Source: Gerris lacustris (Eukaryota > Arthropoda > Insecta > Hemiptera > Gerridae). From it: a stretch of 64,000 bases of DNA. Position numbers and translations under genes: made by a program. The notes below the pieces were generated by a model. The model worked only from the letters and a program-made list of their open reading frames with translations. It searched no databases and was not told the DNA's origin. This document shows, one piece after another, positions 21,715 to 34,300 of the stretch (positions are counted from its first letter, which is position 1; each line of letters opens with the position of its first letter). Where the stretch lies: assembly GCA_951217055.1 (NCBI GenBank), contig OX578279.1:29724173-29788172 (forward strand). Direction: 5' to 3'.

Positions 21715-22878
21715 GTAAAGAAAAAAAAATTTTCTTTTGTGCTGGAAGTTATCAAAACTTCCGTTTTAGTGCTGCAATCTATGTAGAAATGCTTAGTACG
21801 ATTTAATTCCGCTAGATGTCAATGCGTTTTATTTATCTTTTCTTATAGTGTAACCTCTTTTAAAGATTTCTCTTTTTTTAAATCTTAAGTATGTACTAAT
21901 ATTTGTTGAATTATATTGATTGTGTATTATATTGATTAATATTTAATGTTTTTTCATTGCCTGCTACGACGGAAAAAATAGCATATGCTACACGACTGTG
22001 AAGTGCTTTTTCTTTACCTTGGCAATATTTACTGTCTCGCTTTGCTCGACAGTAAATGTAATTGCTGCAGTAAAGAAAAAACTCACTTCACAGGCTAGTA
22101 ACATAATATACTATTTTTTCGGTAAGATTCGTATTTAAATGGATAATATCTTTCTGAACATGTATGCCAAATTTCATCGTAACCGACCCATCAGTAGTTT
22201 AGGCTCCACATGCCAGCACAGGAAATTTTTAACTCACTTTTTTGGACTGAGAGGACCTCAAACCATTAAATAAATAATGGTTAATACCATTTAATAATAA
22301 ATCCATTAAATTGTAAAATTTAAATTTTCACACAATCAATACTTTCTCCTTACATATTACTATCTATAGGAGAAAGTAAAAATAAAACAATAATTTTCCT
22401 ACTATAGGTATAAGGAAAAGTAAAAAATCTTACTGCATGAAAATATAATTGTTGCAACAAGTTAATCTAGTAATGGTTTATAATTAATTATTTATTTATA
22501 GTTATTATGTGAGGCACTGCCAACAAAGAAAGCCAAAACTTATTAATATCTCCATTCAATAAATTATTATTAGTTTTACTAGGCAAGTGTAGTTCTAATG
22601 TTTAAATATATCAGATACTAAAAAAATATTTTTTCATAGTTTGTGTAATATAATATATTTATGCAGACATATAAAGTACTATTTTTTACAATCTAATTTC
22701 TATGAAATAAAATGCCGATCTGTATAAGCTTCCTTATTATATAAATAAGAATTTCAATGATATTAAAGATAAACTAAGTGGTTTGAGTTTCAACAAAGTG
22801 TTGAAATAATTTGTTGAGTAGAGGTTCTATGACATAACTTTGCTGTTTAATTGTCCCTTATAATTTATAATGTTCCAC

Positions 22879-22885
22879 TATAAAA
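22879..22885 (+). promoter_or_regulatory. TATA box of EcKL copy 3
   Basis: TATAAAA in CCACTATAAAATCC is followed by TCACGC at 22905, as in copy 1. Between 21715 and 22870 lie family C repeat pieces (22130-22270) and the duplicated upstream flank. An acceptor-like ACCATTTCAG ends at 22985. Confidence 0.55.
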
Positions 22886-23022
22886 TCCGCATTAATTTAT
22901 CTTCTCACGCTTGCTTCTCCAATTAACTAATCAATTTTTACTTTATATTTTGAGAGAGACTAACAATTTTTTTTTACCATTTCAGTTCCCAGTTCTACCA
23001 TTCGGTTATACCTCGTTATACA

Positions 23023-24198
23023 ATGAGTGAAAATAATTTGCAGTTGCCAAAAGATCTGTCCAAAACTAAATTAGAAGAAATTTTGATTAAAGAACACGGA
23101 AACATTAAAGTAAAACGTGTGGAGACTACACCTGGTTCAACAGCAGGTGATCACAATCTGAGTGATATATCCAGGATAATAGTACACTACATACAAGGTA
23201 ATGAAGAAAAAAGTAAATCATTTATATTTAAAGACCCAAGGAAAGCAGCAATTTTTCTTGAAATGATAAATGGAATTGCTAAAGAACTATCATGGTATGA
23301 AAAAATACTTCCTGAAGTTAAAAAATTAGGTGTTGATGTAGGAGCAGCTAGCTACATAATTAATAAAGATTGGTTACTATTTCAAGATTTAACTGTAGAA
23401 GGTTATAAAGTACTCGATAGAAAGGCTATGTTAGATTTAGAACATTGCTTTCAAGCTGTTAAAGTTCTCGCTAAATTTCATGCAGTAACACATCACATAT
23501 ATGAAACTAACAACCTACCAGAAGTCGCTATGAAAGATAATACATTTATTCCTAGTAATGAAAATATTTATGAAATGCCCAAAAAATATGATTCGATCAT
23601 TGATAATCTAAACCAAATGGGTCATCCCGAGTATAATAAAGTTTTAGACAATCTCAAATATGTATCATGGGACAAAATGCGGGAATGTGCAGAAGAAAAC
23701 CAAGAATTTTTAAGCCTAGTACAAGGAGATTATTGGACAACTAATATTCTTTTTAAATATGATCATAACGGAAAGGTTTCAGATGCGAAAATTATTGATT
23801 TTCAAATGATAAGATTATCAACACCAGCGTACGATCTTCATTTTTTTGTCAGTACTTCGATAAAACCAGTGGTAAGAGATAATCATTTAAATGAAATATA
23901 TAAAGTATACTTAGAAACCCTCAATAAAACACTAAAAAAAGTCTCATCAAAAAGCACAATGTCTCAAGAGCAATTTGATAAAATGATGAAAGGGACTGAA
24001 TTCATGGGTATATTTACAACTATATCATTCCTTCCATTTCCTACGTGTGAATCACCTCTTCAGTTTCTACCCCCGGATCATTTATCTGAAGAAGAGAAAA
24101 ACAAATATCGTGCTTTTGATGTAGTTTATCAACAAAAAACCTACAGAGAGAATTTATTGTCTCTTCTAGACTTCTACAAAAGAACTAATGTGATATAA
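23023..24198 (+). CDS. ecdysteroid kinase-like (EcKL / CHK kinase-like) protein, copy 3
   Basis: This is an intact single-exon EcKL of 391 aa with the same start context and the same motifs: FIFKDP (Lys70), KELSWY (Glu88), VQGDYWTTNILF with Gln234, and IIDFQ (Asp259). It is the most divergent of the three at the C-terminus (ISFLPFPTCESP, DHLSEEEKNKYRAF). The middle third shares residues with copy 2. Downstream, GAAATAAATA at 24291 may provide the poly-A signal. As for the other copies, the substrate cannot be read from sequence. Confidence 0.9.
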   Translation: MSENNLQLPKDLSKTKLEEILIKEHGNIKVKRVETTPGSTAGDHNLSDISRIIVHYIQGNEEKSKSFIFKDPRKAAIFLEMINGIAKELSWYEKILPEVKKLGVDVGAASYIINKDWLLFQDLTVEGYKVLDRKAMLDLEHCFQAVKVLAKFHAVTHHIYETNNLPEVAMKDNTFIPSNENIYEMPKKYDSIIDNLNQMGHPEYNKVLDNLKYVSWDKMRECAEENQEFLSLVQGDYWTTNILFKYDHNGKVSDAKIIDFQMIRLSTPAYDLHFFVSTSIKPVVRDNHLNEIYKVYLETLNKTLKKVSSKSTMSQEQFDKMMKGTEFMGIFTTISFLPFPTCESPLQFLPPDHLSEEEKNKYRAFDVVYQQKTYRENLLSLLDFYKRTNVI

Positions 24199-24299
24199 TT
24201 TATTATGTAATGTAGTGATGAATATTTTGTAACAATACAATAAGAAATCTTACTTAAACTTTTCTCACTGACCTGAGATGAAACTACAAAGAAATAAAT

Positions 24300-25590
24300 A
24301 ATAATGCAATGGCCAAAAAGTCAAACTAAGTCATATCTGATCTGAAAAACTCTGTACACTCCTACTGAGATGATTTACAAGAACATTATCTCTAGCTTTA
24401 GAATTTTAAATGCATATTTTTTGAAAAAAAAAATTGAATTTCCAACACCAGTCAGAGTATCTCTCAAAGTTTTTTAACTCTTATAAAAAAAACAATTACT
24501 TATATAGATAATATCAAGAATCAAGACCTCACATTTTTATATATTGTTTTCCTTATTGTAAAAAAAAAAAAAATAATCATTATTTATCACAATGACAAAA
24601 CAAGTTTAAGTTATGAGAGGTGCTTAATATAGATAACTACACTCAAAATATTTAGCTGACTACTCACTAAACATTTCAGCATTGTCTTTTTCCTGAAGCT
24701 TGGACCCTTGTAAACTTCTAGTACATAAAATTCTTGATCCTTAAAACAAAAGAATTTACTAAATGTTAGTAAGAGCATTTACAATAAGAACTTATTTTGG
24801 TTCAGTTACCTATCAGACTTGTATAATTATGCTTGGCTATAATTTTATGTTCTTGTTTTGCTGTAACTCAATAAAAGTGAATAAATAAATTATGTTTTTG
24901 GTGATGGCTTTATATGATTTCACAGCACACTTTTAGTTTGGTACCTATTTCATTGCAAATTAGACAAGACCTGTGTGGGTATGCATATTAGTCAAAGGTA
25001 TGGTCTTCGCCTAAATAGATAATTAGACTAAGGGATATTATCAATTTTATACATAGAAGTGTGATATTTCTTTGTCCCAAACAGATTTGGACAAAAAATT
25101 TAACCTTGTTTTTGATATTTTAAGCACTTCTGTAGTGCAAGCAGGGGGCGCTATAAAAAAATGACAATAACTGAATATAGTGCCCCTCGGCTTTTAGGGA
25201 CTTACGCATAGCATATACATGGTATTTCCGAAAATATGTTGTAAAGTTGTGTAGCGGCGATCTATGAGTAATAAGTGGGGGCAGAGGCCTTCCCCCACTC
25301 CCAAGGATCCACTGGAAGCAACTACTTGTGACTAGGCAACCAGGCAACTTGAACCAGGTGACTATGTGCAACTGGGGTCGTTCACTGTAAGCGACTTTGC
25401 GCGACTATTGTTTCATGTCTGTGTTCTATAAAGTGTAATTTGTCAATTCATCAAACAAAAAACAGAGCTGCACCAGTCAAATTCGCTTCAGTAAGCAAAA
25501 ACAGGAGGATCACTAGCGCATATGTGATTAGATTAATTTGTAGCTTAATTTTGTTAAATCAAACCAAATACTTTAAAGTGTGTAGGGCGA
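24300..25590. other. intergenic, no gene recognised
   Basis: The first ~250 bp align with the 3' flank of EcKL copy 1. The rest is AT-rich. 25270-25420 contains GCAACT/GTCGC-type short motifs (GCAACTACTTGTGACTAG) seen in many MITEs, but I could not define an element. Short ORFs here show no conserved features. Confidence 0.5.
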
Positions 25591-25596
25591 ACAATC

Positions 25597-26796
25597 AGGG
25601 GTGGGGCGAAACAATCAGTGCAGTTTTGAAGGGCTTAAAAAAAAACAACGGTGCAACTTAGAAAAATGCAGTTTGTTCTATTTCGTTCAGCAGTACACCC
25701 CATTTGTTTAATCAAGTTTTAAAAATCACATCAGCAAGATGATGGCCTCCAGCAGTGATGCACAAAAGCTCCAGCCTAAGCTAAAGCCTAAAGCTTTCAG
25801 CTGCCTTCTGGCACATATCGACAGGAATCCCACAGGAAAAAATCGCAAATGCTTAAATCCGGTGATCTTGCAGGCCACCCCAGGACACCCCTCAGAGAGA
25901 CGAGGCGCGTAGGGAACATCTGCCGCAGTTTCGTCATCAAAATGTTCGCTGTGTGGGCCGTAGCTCCATCTTGTTGGAACCAAATATCCCCCAGAACTTG
26001 TTCTTCATCTAACTGCTCCAATGCTGGCTCAAAAAACGTTTCCAGCATAGAAACATAACGCTTGACGGTTGTTTTTCGCCCATCCTCCTCAAAAAAGTAC
26101 AGCCCAATCACACCGAATTTCGAAATGGCACACCATACAATAACTTTCGGGGAGTGGAGAGGTCTCTCGTGAACTTGTTGTGTATTACTGTCAGACCAAT
26201 AGCGAAAATTTTGTTTGTTCACACCTCCACAGAGATGGAAGTGGGCTTCGTCACTAGAGAAAAAAGTTGACCTTGGTGGGATACGGTTCATAATTTCTTG
26301 GGTGCGCTTCACACAGTTTTGAAAGTCCAGGGGCATCAACTCCTGAACAATCATCATCTTGTAGGGGTAGAATATGAAGTCTTAATGCAAAATTCTCCTT
26401 ATAGAGCGGTTAGACAAGTTCAATGCTGTTGCATGCTTACGGGCGCAGAGCGCGTAGGCGACTGTTTGAAAGCTGCTCTCACTGCAGCCACATTTTTGAG
26501 TGTTCTTACCGTTTTTGGTCTTCCAGTTTCGTCCAATGCACGAACCCAACCCGCGATAACTAATCACTACGTCGAATATTGAAGTACAGTCGGAAGGCCC
26601 GCTGGTGACGATGAAAGAACGGCCGTTTTTGAAAAACCTGCGGACGGCGAAGCCTTGATGATCTCCAGTCCAAACCATGGTAACAACTGAAAATGGGGTG
26701 AGTGGACGGACACAATGAGACCCCTCCCAGGTTCCTATCCCTACCACAAGGGATGTAGTCACCCTTCTCAACTGCACTGTTTGTTTCGCCCCACCC
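25597..26796 (-). mobile_element. Tc1/mariner-superfamily transposon with degenerate transposase
   Basis: The ends are inverted repeats: GGGGTGGGGCGAAACAATCA at 25597 and its near-complement ending 26796 (GTTTGTTTCGCCCCACCC). TA follows the right end. The minus-strand transposase is broken. An N-terminal DNA-binding part (about 26700-26390, GFAVRRFFKNGRSF, NLSNRSIRRILH) is in frames different from the catalytic part (26357-25797). The catalytic part has FSSDEAHFHLC (first Asp), WFQQDGATAHTA (second Asp) and WPARSPDLSICDFFLW (third acidic position). Several frameshifts show the copy is dead. Confidence 0.85.
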
Positions 26797-27128
26797 TATA
26801 TTATTTTTAAATGAATAAAAAATTACAAATAAAATAATTATTTAAAAAAAAAAAAAATAGTCTGCCATCAAGGCATCACATAGCATCCTCATGTCCTATC
26901 ACTAATACTTTAATGATTATATACTTAACAATCCATTATTGTCTAATTTATTTCATTTTAACCCTTTTTATAAATCTGTCAAAATTGTTTTGATATTTTA
27001 CATGAATAAATGTACCAATTTAGCACAGTATATTAAGGGGAGACGGTTGAAATTAATCTAGGGCTATCAGTGGGCTACTGTCAAGAAGCTATCCAAATTT
27101 CTTAATTAGATGAGTACTTTTGAAGTTA

Positions 27129-27739
27129 CAAGGTGCTACCCAAAAGTTCCCGAACTAATTTTTTTTTAAAAAAACTGTATTTATTAAAACTTCAAACCAA
27201 CAAAATATCCCCTTCAAAATAATTCCCACCTACAGTTATACACATGTCTCATATTTTTTCCCCTGTTCAAAACACTTTTTGTAGTCATTTTTTGCTTGCC
27301 CAAAGTTCAGGGCGTCTTCGCCTCACATATTCCCTTAAACGCCTCAAAACGTCAACGTAGAAGTTCTTAAATCATTCTTGAACCTCTTAAACCATTCAAA
27401 GGCTCGGGTTTTCCTATGACTTCATAAAAAAAACAAAAAAAAAAACGGCCAAATGCTTCACGAAGCATTTGGTGATTATGGGTCGCCGTTTTTCAGAGCT
27501 TGAAACAAAGTTTGATGCAAATGCGTTGCTCTTTCAAATCGCTCATCACACTATCGCAGAACATAACAAACAGTATCACAGATATCAGTACACTGATAAG
27601 ACAGAAGAACGCAAAATGTTGTGTAACGAAAGGAAGGGTTTGGGAGATGTACTAGTGCTGAGATCTGGCGGCAAATCAATGTACTACAGTAGTTAGAAGA
27701 GTTACATACAGAGTTCGGGAACTTTTGGGTAGCACTTCG
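27129..27739 (-). mobile_element. internally deleted mariner element (611 bp)
   Basis: TIRs of about 26 bp (core GTGCTACCCAAAAGTTCCCG) face each other at both ends, and TA flanks each end. On the minus strand the transposase start (27546, SDLKEQRICIKLCFKL, then a stop, then HQMLREAFG) is joined within ~200 bp to a C-terminal fragment (CFEQGKK..., then GGNYFEGD-like sequence). The catalytic core is missing. The + ORF at 27469-27696 is antisense and not a gene. Confidence 0.8.
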
Positions 27740-28039
27740 TATAAGCATAAATAAATGTATGTTTGTGTGCATTTGAAAAGAAACTAATGGTTGAATATTA
27801 AATGCGTGGAAGGTTGAATATTATACCAATAATGGGCTATTAATGACCTAAAACAAGATACAATGTTAGAATTTTTAAAGAAAAACCAATGAAAAAGTAC
27901 ACAGTATACATATGATTATACTGACTATACAAATGTAAACAAAGCAAGTGATAAAAATATTAGTTTATAATTATTTTTAACTAAAAAAAACCATAACTGC
28001 AATTTTTATGAAAATTATCAAAGCTTTTTTTTTAATTAT

Positions 28040-28270
28040 TAATAACTCAGGTTCTACTTAATATTTTACAATCAAACAAAGCCTACATACACCACATGTT
28101 AACACACTCTACTGCATACAAATTAATAGATTTCGTTGAGCCAGTTTTTATGCCTATAAAGTCGGACTAGTGGCGGCTGACATTCATAAAAAGAAGCAGG
28201 AGAGAAGTTACGGCCCAAATCAGTTTTTGTAATGTAAGAAATGAAAAAAGTATTAAACAAATTTTTCCAA
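28040..28270 (-). repeat. Helitron 5'-end-related fragment
   Basis: Homologous to 33130-33400 within the complete Helitron (TATGCCTATAAAGTCGGACT against GTGCCTATAAAGTCTGACTG, and GAAATGAAAAAAGTAT). The TCTATATATATA terminus is absent. Confidence 0.6.
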
Positions 28271-28384
28271 TTCTGATCAAAAAAGCCTAAAATAAGGGTT
28301 TTTTATACATACAATTAATAATTAAAAAGGAACTAATATATTCATATTAACAAAAAAGATATTAATGAAATTACATAATGTGAT

Positions 28385-31300
28385 TTAACTCCATCGATAA
28401 TGAGCATAAGCTCTATTTGCTTCACATTGCTTATGTAACTCTTGTTTCCTCTTCACAACTCGACCCTGAAATGTTTACAATAATTAATATTAAACAAATA
28501 GAACAAAAGCAGAGAATCGTCTATGAAATTCTAATGAACTAAAATGTTTATATGTGTGTGATTAAATAATAATTTGGAAGATATTATTGAGTACATAGTT
28601 AAGAGTGAGAGAAAGTTAAGAGTCAAACCACAATTGCAACTAATGAAACATTTGCTATCATCTTTTTTCCAACGATTCCAACAGAAACAGATTTCTGTTT
28701 AGGAATTTCTGAATTCGGAGTCATAAAATGTTCTTCAGAATGGTCACAATGCTTCTGTAACCATTAGTAAGTTTGGAAGCAAAAAAGTTAATTCAGTTTA
28801 AAAAAAACCAAGAGTGAACTAATAGAACATTCTTTAAATGGTGTAGTGATGGGTAGCATGGTGTCAGCAAGTTGATTCCCCTCAGCTGTATTATCTAGTT
28901 TAGCCATATTATCTGATTTAGAAAAGTAATATGGTTTAAGAGACCACAACAAATACCACTTTAATATAATAAGTTACCCATTTACCTCAGATCTAAAAAC
29001 TGAATATGCTCCTCTCCCTCACCCATATCACTTAAAAACTATAAAAAATAAGTTAATAATATATTTTATCTCTGTTTAGAAGCGTAGAAAGTGATTCTTT
29101 TCGTAGTTGTATTCCTCACTAGGGCGGAAATAAATAAGAATTCTTCACCTTATCACACGATTAGCGTGTTTGTTTACATTTAACAAAACTAATTTGCTGT
29201 TTCTTTAATTAAAGTAACATTTTTTTTCTACAATCCAACAATCATAGATAAAGTACGGTACGCAACTCCTGTGAAAACTGCATTTTGGTTTGCTCGTATA
29301 ATTTTACTACCCTCGCTGTCGCTCGGGTGCAAACTCCACACTCGCATGCAAAATGCTACTTTCAGCACTAGGACAATAATGTACTACTATTATACCTCAA
29401 AGATAAAACTCTACTCTATTCAATAAAACAGAAAAAGGAGCAGCCTTTCTTCAAAATATTTTTTTAAACATTTTTATAAGGATTTATCTCTTTATTTACT
29501 AAAGAAGTAACAATACCTTGCAACCATTATCTGCCAGCATAATTCAGGACATACCATAAGTCAATTTTGTAAATAAATTAGAATATACTATAAAAAATCT
29601 TGTGTATTCTTCAGTTGATCCCTTTAATTATAAATTTTTCTTGTTTATGGTCTTTAGGGATTACAATTTAAAAAAAACTATTTTTTAATTATAAATTTAA
29701 AATTTAAATTTAGCTATATATCGCCCAAACCTGGGCATCTTCAGGCCTTATCTGAAATTTTACAAATGATGACAATTGATTAATGAATGTTATTTAAAAG
29801 CTTGTTAAACATTCATTGTTCAATGAAGAGGTTGAACGGTTCTCTTGAAGAGTAACCGTTGAACAATGAGTGTGATAGATATGTTACTCAAGCTTATTAA
29901 TCAATTGTCATCATATGTAAAATTTCAGATAAGTCCTGAAGATGCCCAGGTTTGGGCAAAATATAGCTTAATTTAAAAAATATTATAACTAAAAAATAGT
30001 TGTTTTTTAATTGTAATCCCTAAAGACCATAAACAAGAAGAATAAAATATCTAAATAAAATAAAATACCTGGTTTTTACTAGCTGATACAAGTTCATTGG
30101 CTAGCTTAACATAGAATCTAGTTGTTTTGGAATCAGCTTTTCCTTGTTCTATCAGCCAATTCATAGCAATAAATGATGCTCTCTTATCACTGATAGCAAT
30201 TGGTACCTACAAACAAACGAATAAAAAATTCACAAAAAAGCACTCAAATTTTATCACACCAAGTACAGAATAAGGGGGCGGGCCCCAGTAGCTTGTATGG
30301 GATAGGGGTTGGCTCTCAATCAATTAAGTTAAGCAGCATTGAGTGTGGTCAGTAAAATAGATAACCACGACCTCTACACACAGCTCTAGGTTCAATTCCT
30401 GGAACGGGCCCTTCCCCTCAATGTTGAGACAGCATTGTTTACATAAATGGGGAGCTTCTCGAAAGAGTTAATAGTCAGAAGGTTTTGGCCTGAAAAACCA
30501 AGATCAGACAATTTCAGGGTTCAATAAATATCGAGAACTGAAGATTTGGTTTACCGTGCAACACTTCACTCATCTGTGAAGGATTTGATTGTCTTATACC
30601 AATCCAGTCTCAGGTCTATGTCTTCGATCTATGCCTTCAAAGGTCTATGTCTTCAGGCTTAAAAGCCCCCTAGCTATAAAAAAGTAGAGAATAAAATATA
30701 TGTATATAAAAAAAGAATTTATGTGACTACATTTTTTTAATAATAATAATAAATTTTATTTCAAAATAATTTTACATAAAAGAAATTTTACAATAAATAC
30801 ATAATTGTTTTAACTTGTTACTTTAAAAATTAATTTATTTAATAGCCGCAAAAGCTATTTGCTTGAGTGCGGCTAAAAATGTCTCATAATACATATATAT
30901 TATTTTATTTTAAGTGATTAAGAATCCTTCAGTATTTCTTGCATTTTGTAGCAATAAAAAATTCTAATTGTAATATAACTAATCAAAATATGAACGGATT
31001 TTGACAAATAATAATAATAATGGATTTTTGATAATTTTCATTTATTTCTTGACTTTAAAATGAGGTATGAAGGTATACTAAATTCCATTCATAAGTTTTA
31101 GTATTTCAGGTTCTATACTTCTGATTACATTTTTGGTATCAGGGTATCCAAAACATAAAAATCTATCAAATACCAATAACTATTTTTTTCCTACATAATG
31201 AATAAATGGGAAAATAAAAAAAAAAATGAATGGTTAATACGAGAAAGAGCTAACCTGATAAGTCTGACCACCTCGCTTCACTGGAGTTAGTTGCAAAACT

Positions 31301-34300
31301 GGTTTGCAGTTTTCAACAGCTTTATGAAAAACATTAACAGCATTTAATTCTATTTCATTTTTCTTCTCTGGATCAGGCTCATTGTTGTAATTTGTTATTT
31401 GAATTCTTTTAATAGTTTCTAAGGTCTAAAAAAACAGAAATGTATTAAACCAAACATTATAGACAAAAATATAGCAAAACAACATAAGTACCTATTTTTT
31501 GTCCAAAAATAATAAACTAGAGCTAGGACTCCAGAGAGAATCGGTAATCATGCACCATCGGTATCCATACCTGAGGTAGATATTTTACAGGATCATCATT
31601 TTTGAAACAATTGTTTGAATTATAAATGCTGATGATTTACTGTTAAAGAAGTTTAAGTTCGGAGCTTTAAAACAGTGTCCAACCATCATCGGACTATAAA
31701 TAGGTAACTACTTAAGTGAAGTGACATCCATCTGGTTTATACAGCTGATGCCATGACAAGCTAACCCTGAGTCATCTATTACATAGAAAGTTGTAACAGC
31801 ACTTCGGCAAGCCTAAACCTTCCACAGACTTTAGCACCACAGATTATTATAATAATGTGTTTTCCGCTTAACTTAACACTAAAAAATAAACAAGGAAGGA
31901 TTCATTTTGATTTAACAGGTGTAGTACTGCTGTATTATGACAAACCACTCTGAATGTCCTGATGTAATAAAGGATATTTTCTTTACAAACAAATCAAAGA
32001 TCTTAAAATAAACATATCTCCATTATTAATAGTTTGACTTTACTTTAGCTTTAAAAAAGTAATAAATTATACTTCAGATTTATTTTACAATTAAGTTTAT
32101 AAAAATTATGCAAATTGTAATAGAAAATTACAAATTATTTCAAATATTATTAAATACTAACCTTATTAACTAAATCTCTGGCTAGATCTTTTTTTCCACA
32201 TCGCATGACGTAATTTATAAATTTCCTGAAAAAAAAAGGAAATGTAGTATATAATAAAGAGATAATATAAATTATAAGTAGACATTTTTTGCTTGTAACT
32301 AAAAATATTTTTAAAAAAGTAATATAAATATTAAATAATCTGTTAATCTTGCCCACTTAAGTATTGAGGTTGTAATTTTACCCACTTGAGGTTGAAATTT
32401 TATTTTTTACTAGCCTTCACCCCGCACTCCGTGCGGGGCTCATGCTAGGTATTAGTGGCTATGATTCCTATTGACATGTAGGCCTAGCAATTAAATAAAA
32501 TACCAAAATAGTTTTGTTTTCATTTCTAAGAATATAATATTCTCCAAATCGTAGTTTGGAGTCCATCTATATATTTAAAAAAAGCCAATAAAAACTAATT
32601 AATATGTATAGTAAGTAATAAAAAAACTAAAAAAAAGGTATACAGACATAATACAGAAAACATACATAAATAAGAGAATAAATGTCGTAAAAACCAATTA
32701 GACTGGGAAGTCATTGAACAATAATCAACCATGATGGTGCATTAATTTAATTAACAGTCTCTTCTCTTAATACGGCAGTTGCACCAAGAAATATTTAATG
32801 AGAATTAAGCACCACAATCAGAAATTAAATCGGTCAACAATTGCGGACGCCATAAGAGCTCAAAGTCAATTTTGTTTTTACAAAAAATCAAATTTAGTTC
32901 TATTAAAGGTAGAACCGATAAAGGTACGTCAAAAAGTCATAGGTCCAAAGTTGTAGATCTTTTAAAATCAGTTACTGCTGGTGCAATCAGCTTGTCGATA
33001 CGACTTACCATTTTGCCACAATAAGCCTCCAAAAAATCTTTAAAGTGCGTCCGCCATCTTTAATTTTTTAAGGGGGTAAACATATTTTTTTTTAACTTTC
33101 CGAATTTTTTTAGGTTATATTTTATATACTTTTTTATATAAAATTGTTAATAACTTTGGTTCTACTCAAAATTTTTAGATGAAAAGAAGCCAACAAATTA
33201 TGCAACATGTTTGCGCTCACCCCTGAAAAAAATTAATCGATTTCATTTGACCAGTTTTGTGCCTATAAAGTCTGACTGGGGCTACAGACACACATACATA
33301 CATACACGAAAAAAGTTAAGGTCGGATTCGGTTTTTGGAATGTATAAAATGAAAAAGTATCCAAAAAAAAATTCAATTCTGACCAATGTACAGACAAAAC
33401 TTTAACTTTATATATATAGATAAAATACAATAGAAGAAATGAATAGGTTTACATTCAATGTCCTCTAAAACGCCTTGATATTGGAAGATACAAATTGTAG
33501 TAACTTTATACTTATAAAAATTAATTGCTTACTCAATCAGAGGATCATAAAATATAGATGAGGTTTGCTCGCTCCTGGCAGCTTTGATAGGGATGTGTCT
33601 TAGCTTATGCTCTTCATTGTTTTCTCTCAATGCCTGAAGATCTTGTCTGCGATGAAGCGGTTCAATGAAGTGTGGTCCATAACTTGAATGTCTCAGTAGT
33701 ATAGAAGCAGGGGCACTAGAAGTAAAAAGTTATTTCTTAAAGATAAATACAATAAGTATATGCATTAAATATAGTCTGTGGTATCTCACTTAGTTATAAG
33801 GTATATGTGATGAACCTAGAATATTAATTAAACCTGTTAATTGTAGTTAATTCCATTGTTTTATTTAGTTGAGATTTTTTTAGGGGGCTGTTGTGAATTT
33901 TGCCCCAGATTTGAAAATTTATGATTGTAAATCTGTGTTTAGTCATTTTGTTAGTTTGGCTAGCCTGTTTGGAAATTGTACGCGTTCTGACATATCTTAG
34001 GGAAGGGGAAATAGCCTAGGTACCTTGTGATTTTCATAGGAAAATTCACTGATCCGGCTGGTCTCGTTGGCGAAGGGGCACCTGGGAAGTCCGTCTGGAG
34101 AGACGATAAATATCTTTTTAATTCGCTATTTTTGCAATTTTAGTTAATACAAGATTTTCTTGTTGTGTCGAGTCTTGTTTAGTGTACAAGTTTTGTACAA
34201 GTTTAATTTCATCCAAATTTATTTTTCTACTATTAGAGCCACACTTAGCTGATTTTATCGTAAGTATTAAAACATAAAATTTTTTTAATTTCATTCAAAT

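Noticed and set aside
25440..26582. Plus-strand ORFs around the Tc1/mariner copy
   Set aside because: Antisense to the recognised transposase fragments or made of TIR sequence.
30265..30380. 5S rRNA gene
   Set aside because: Only the internal promoter region resembles 5S; ends do not match and a B box follows, so a SINE is the better call.
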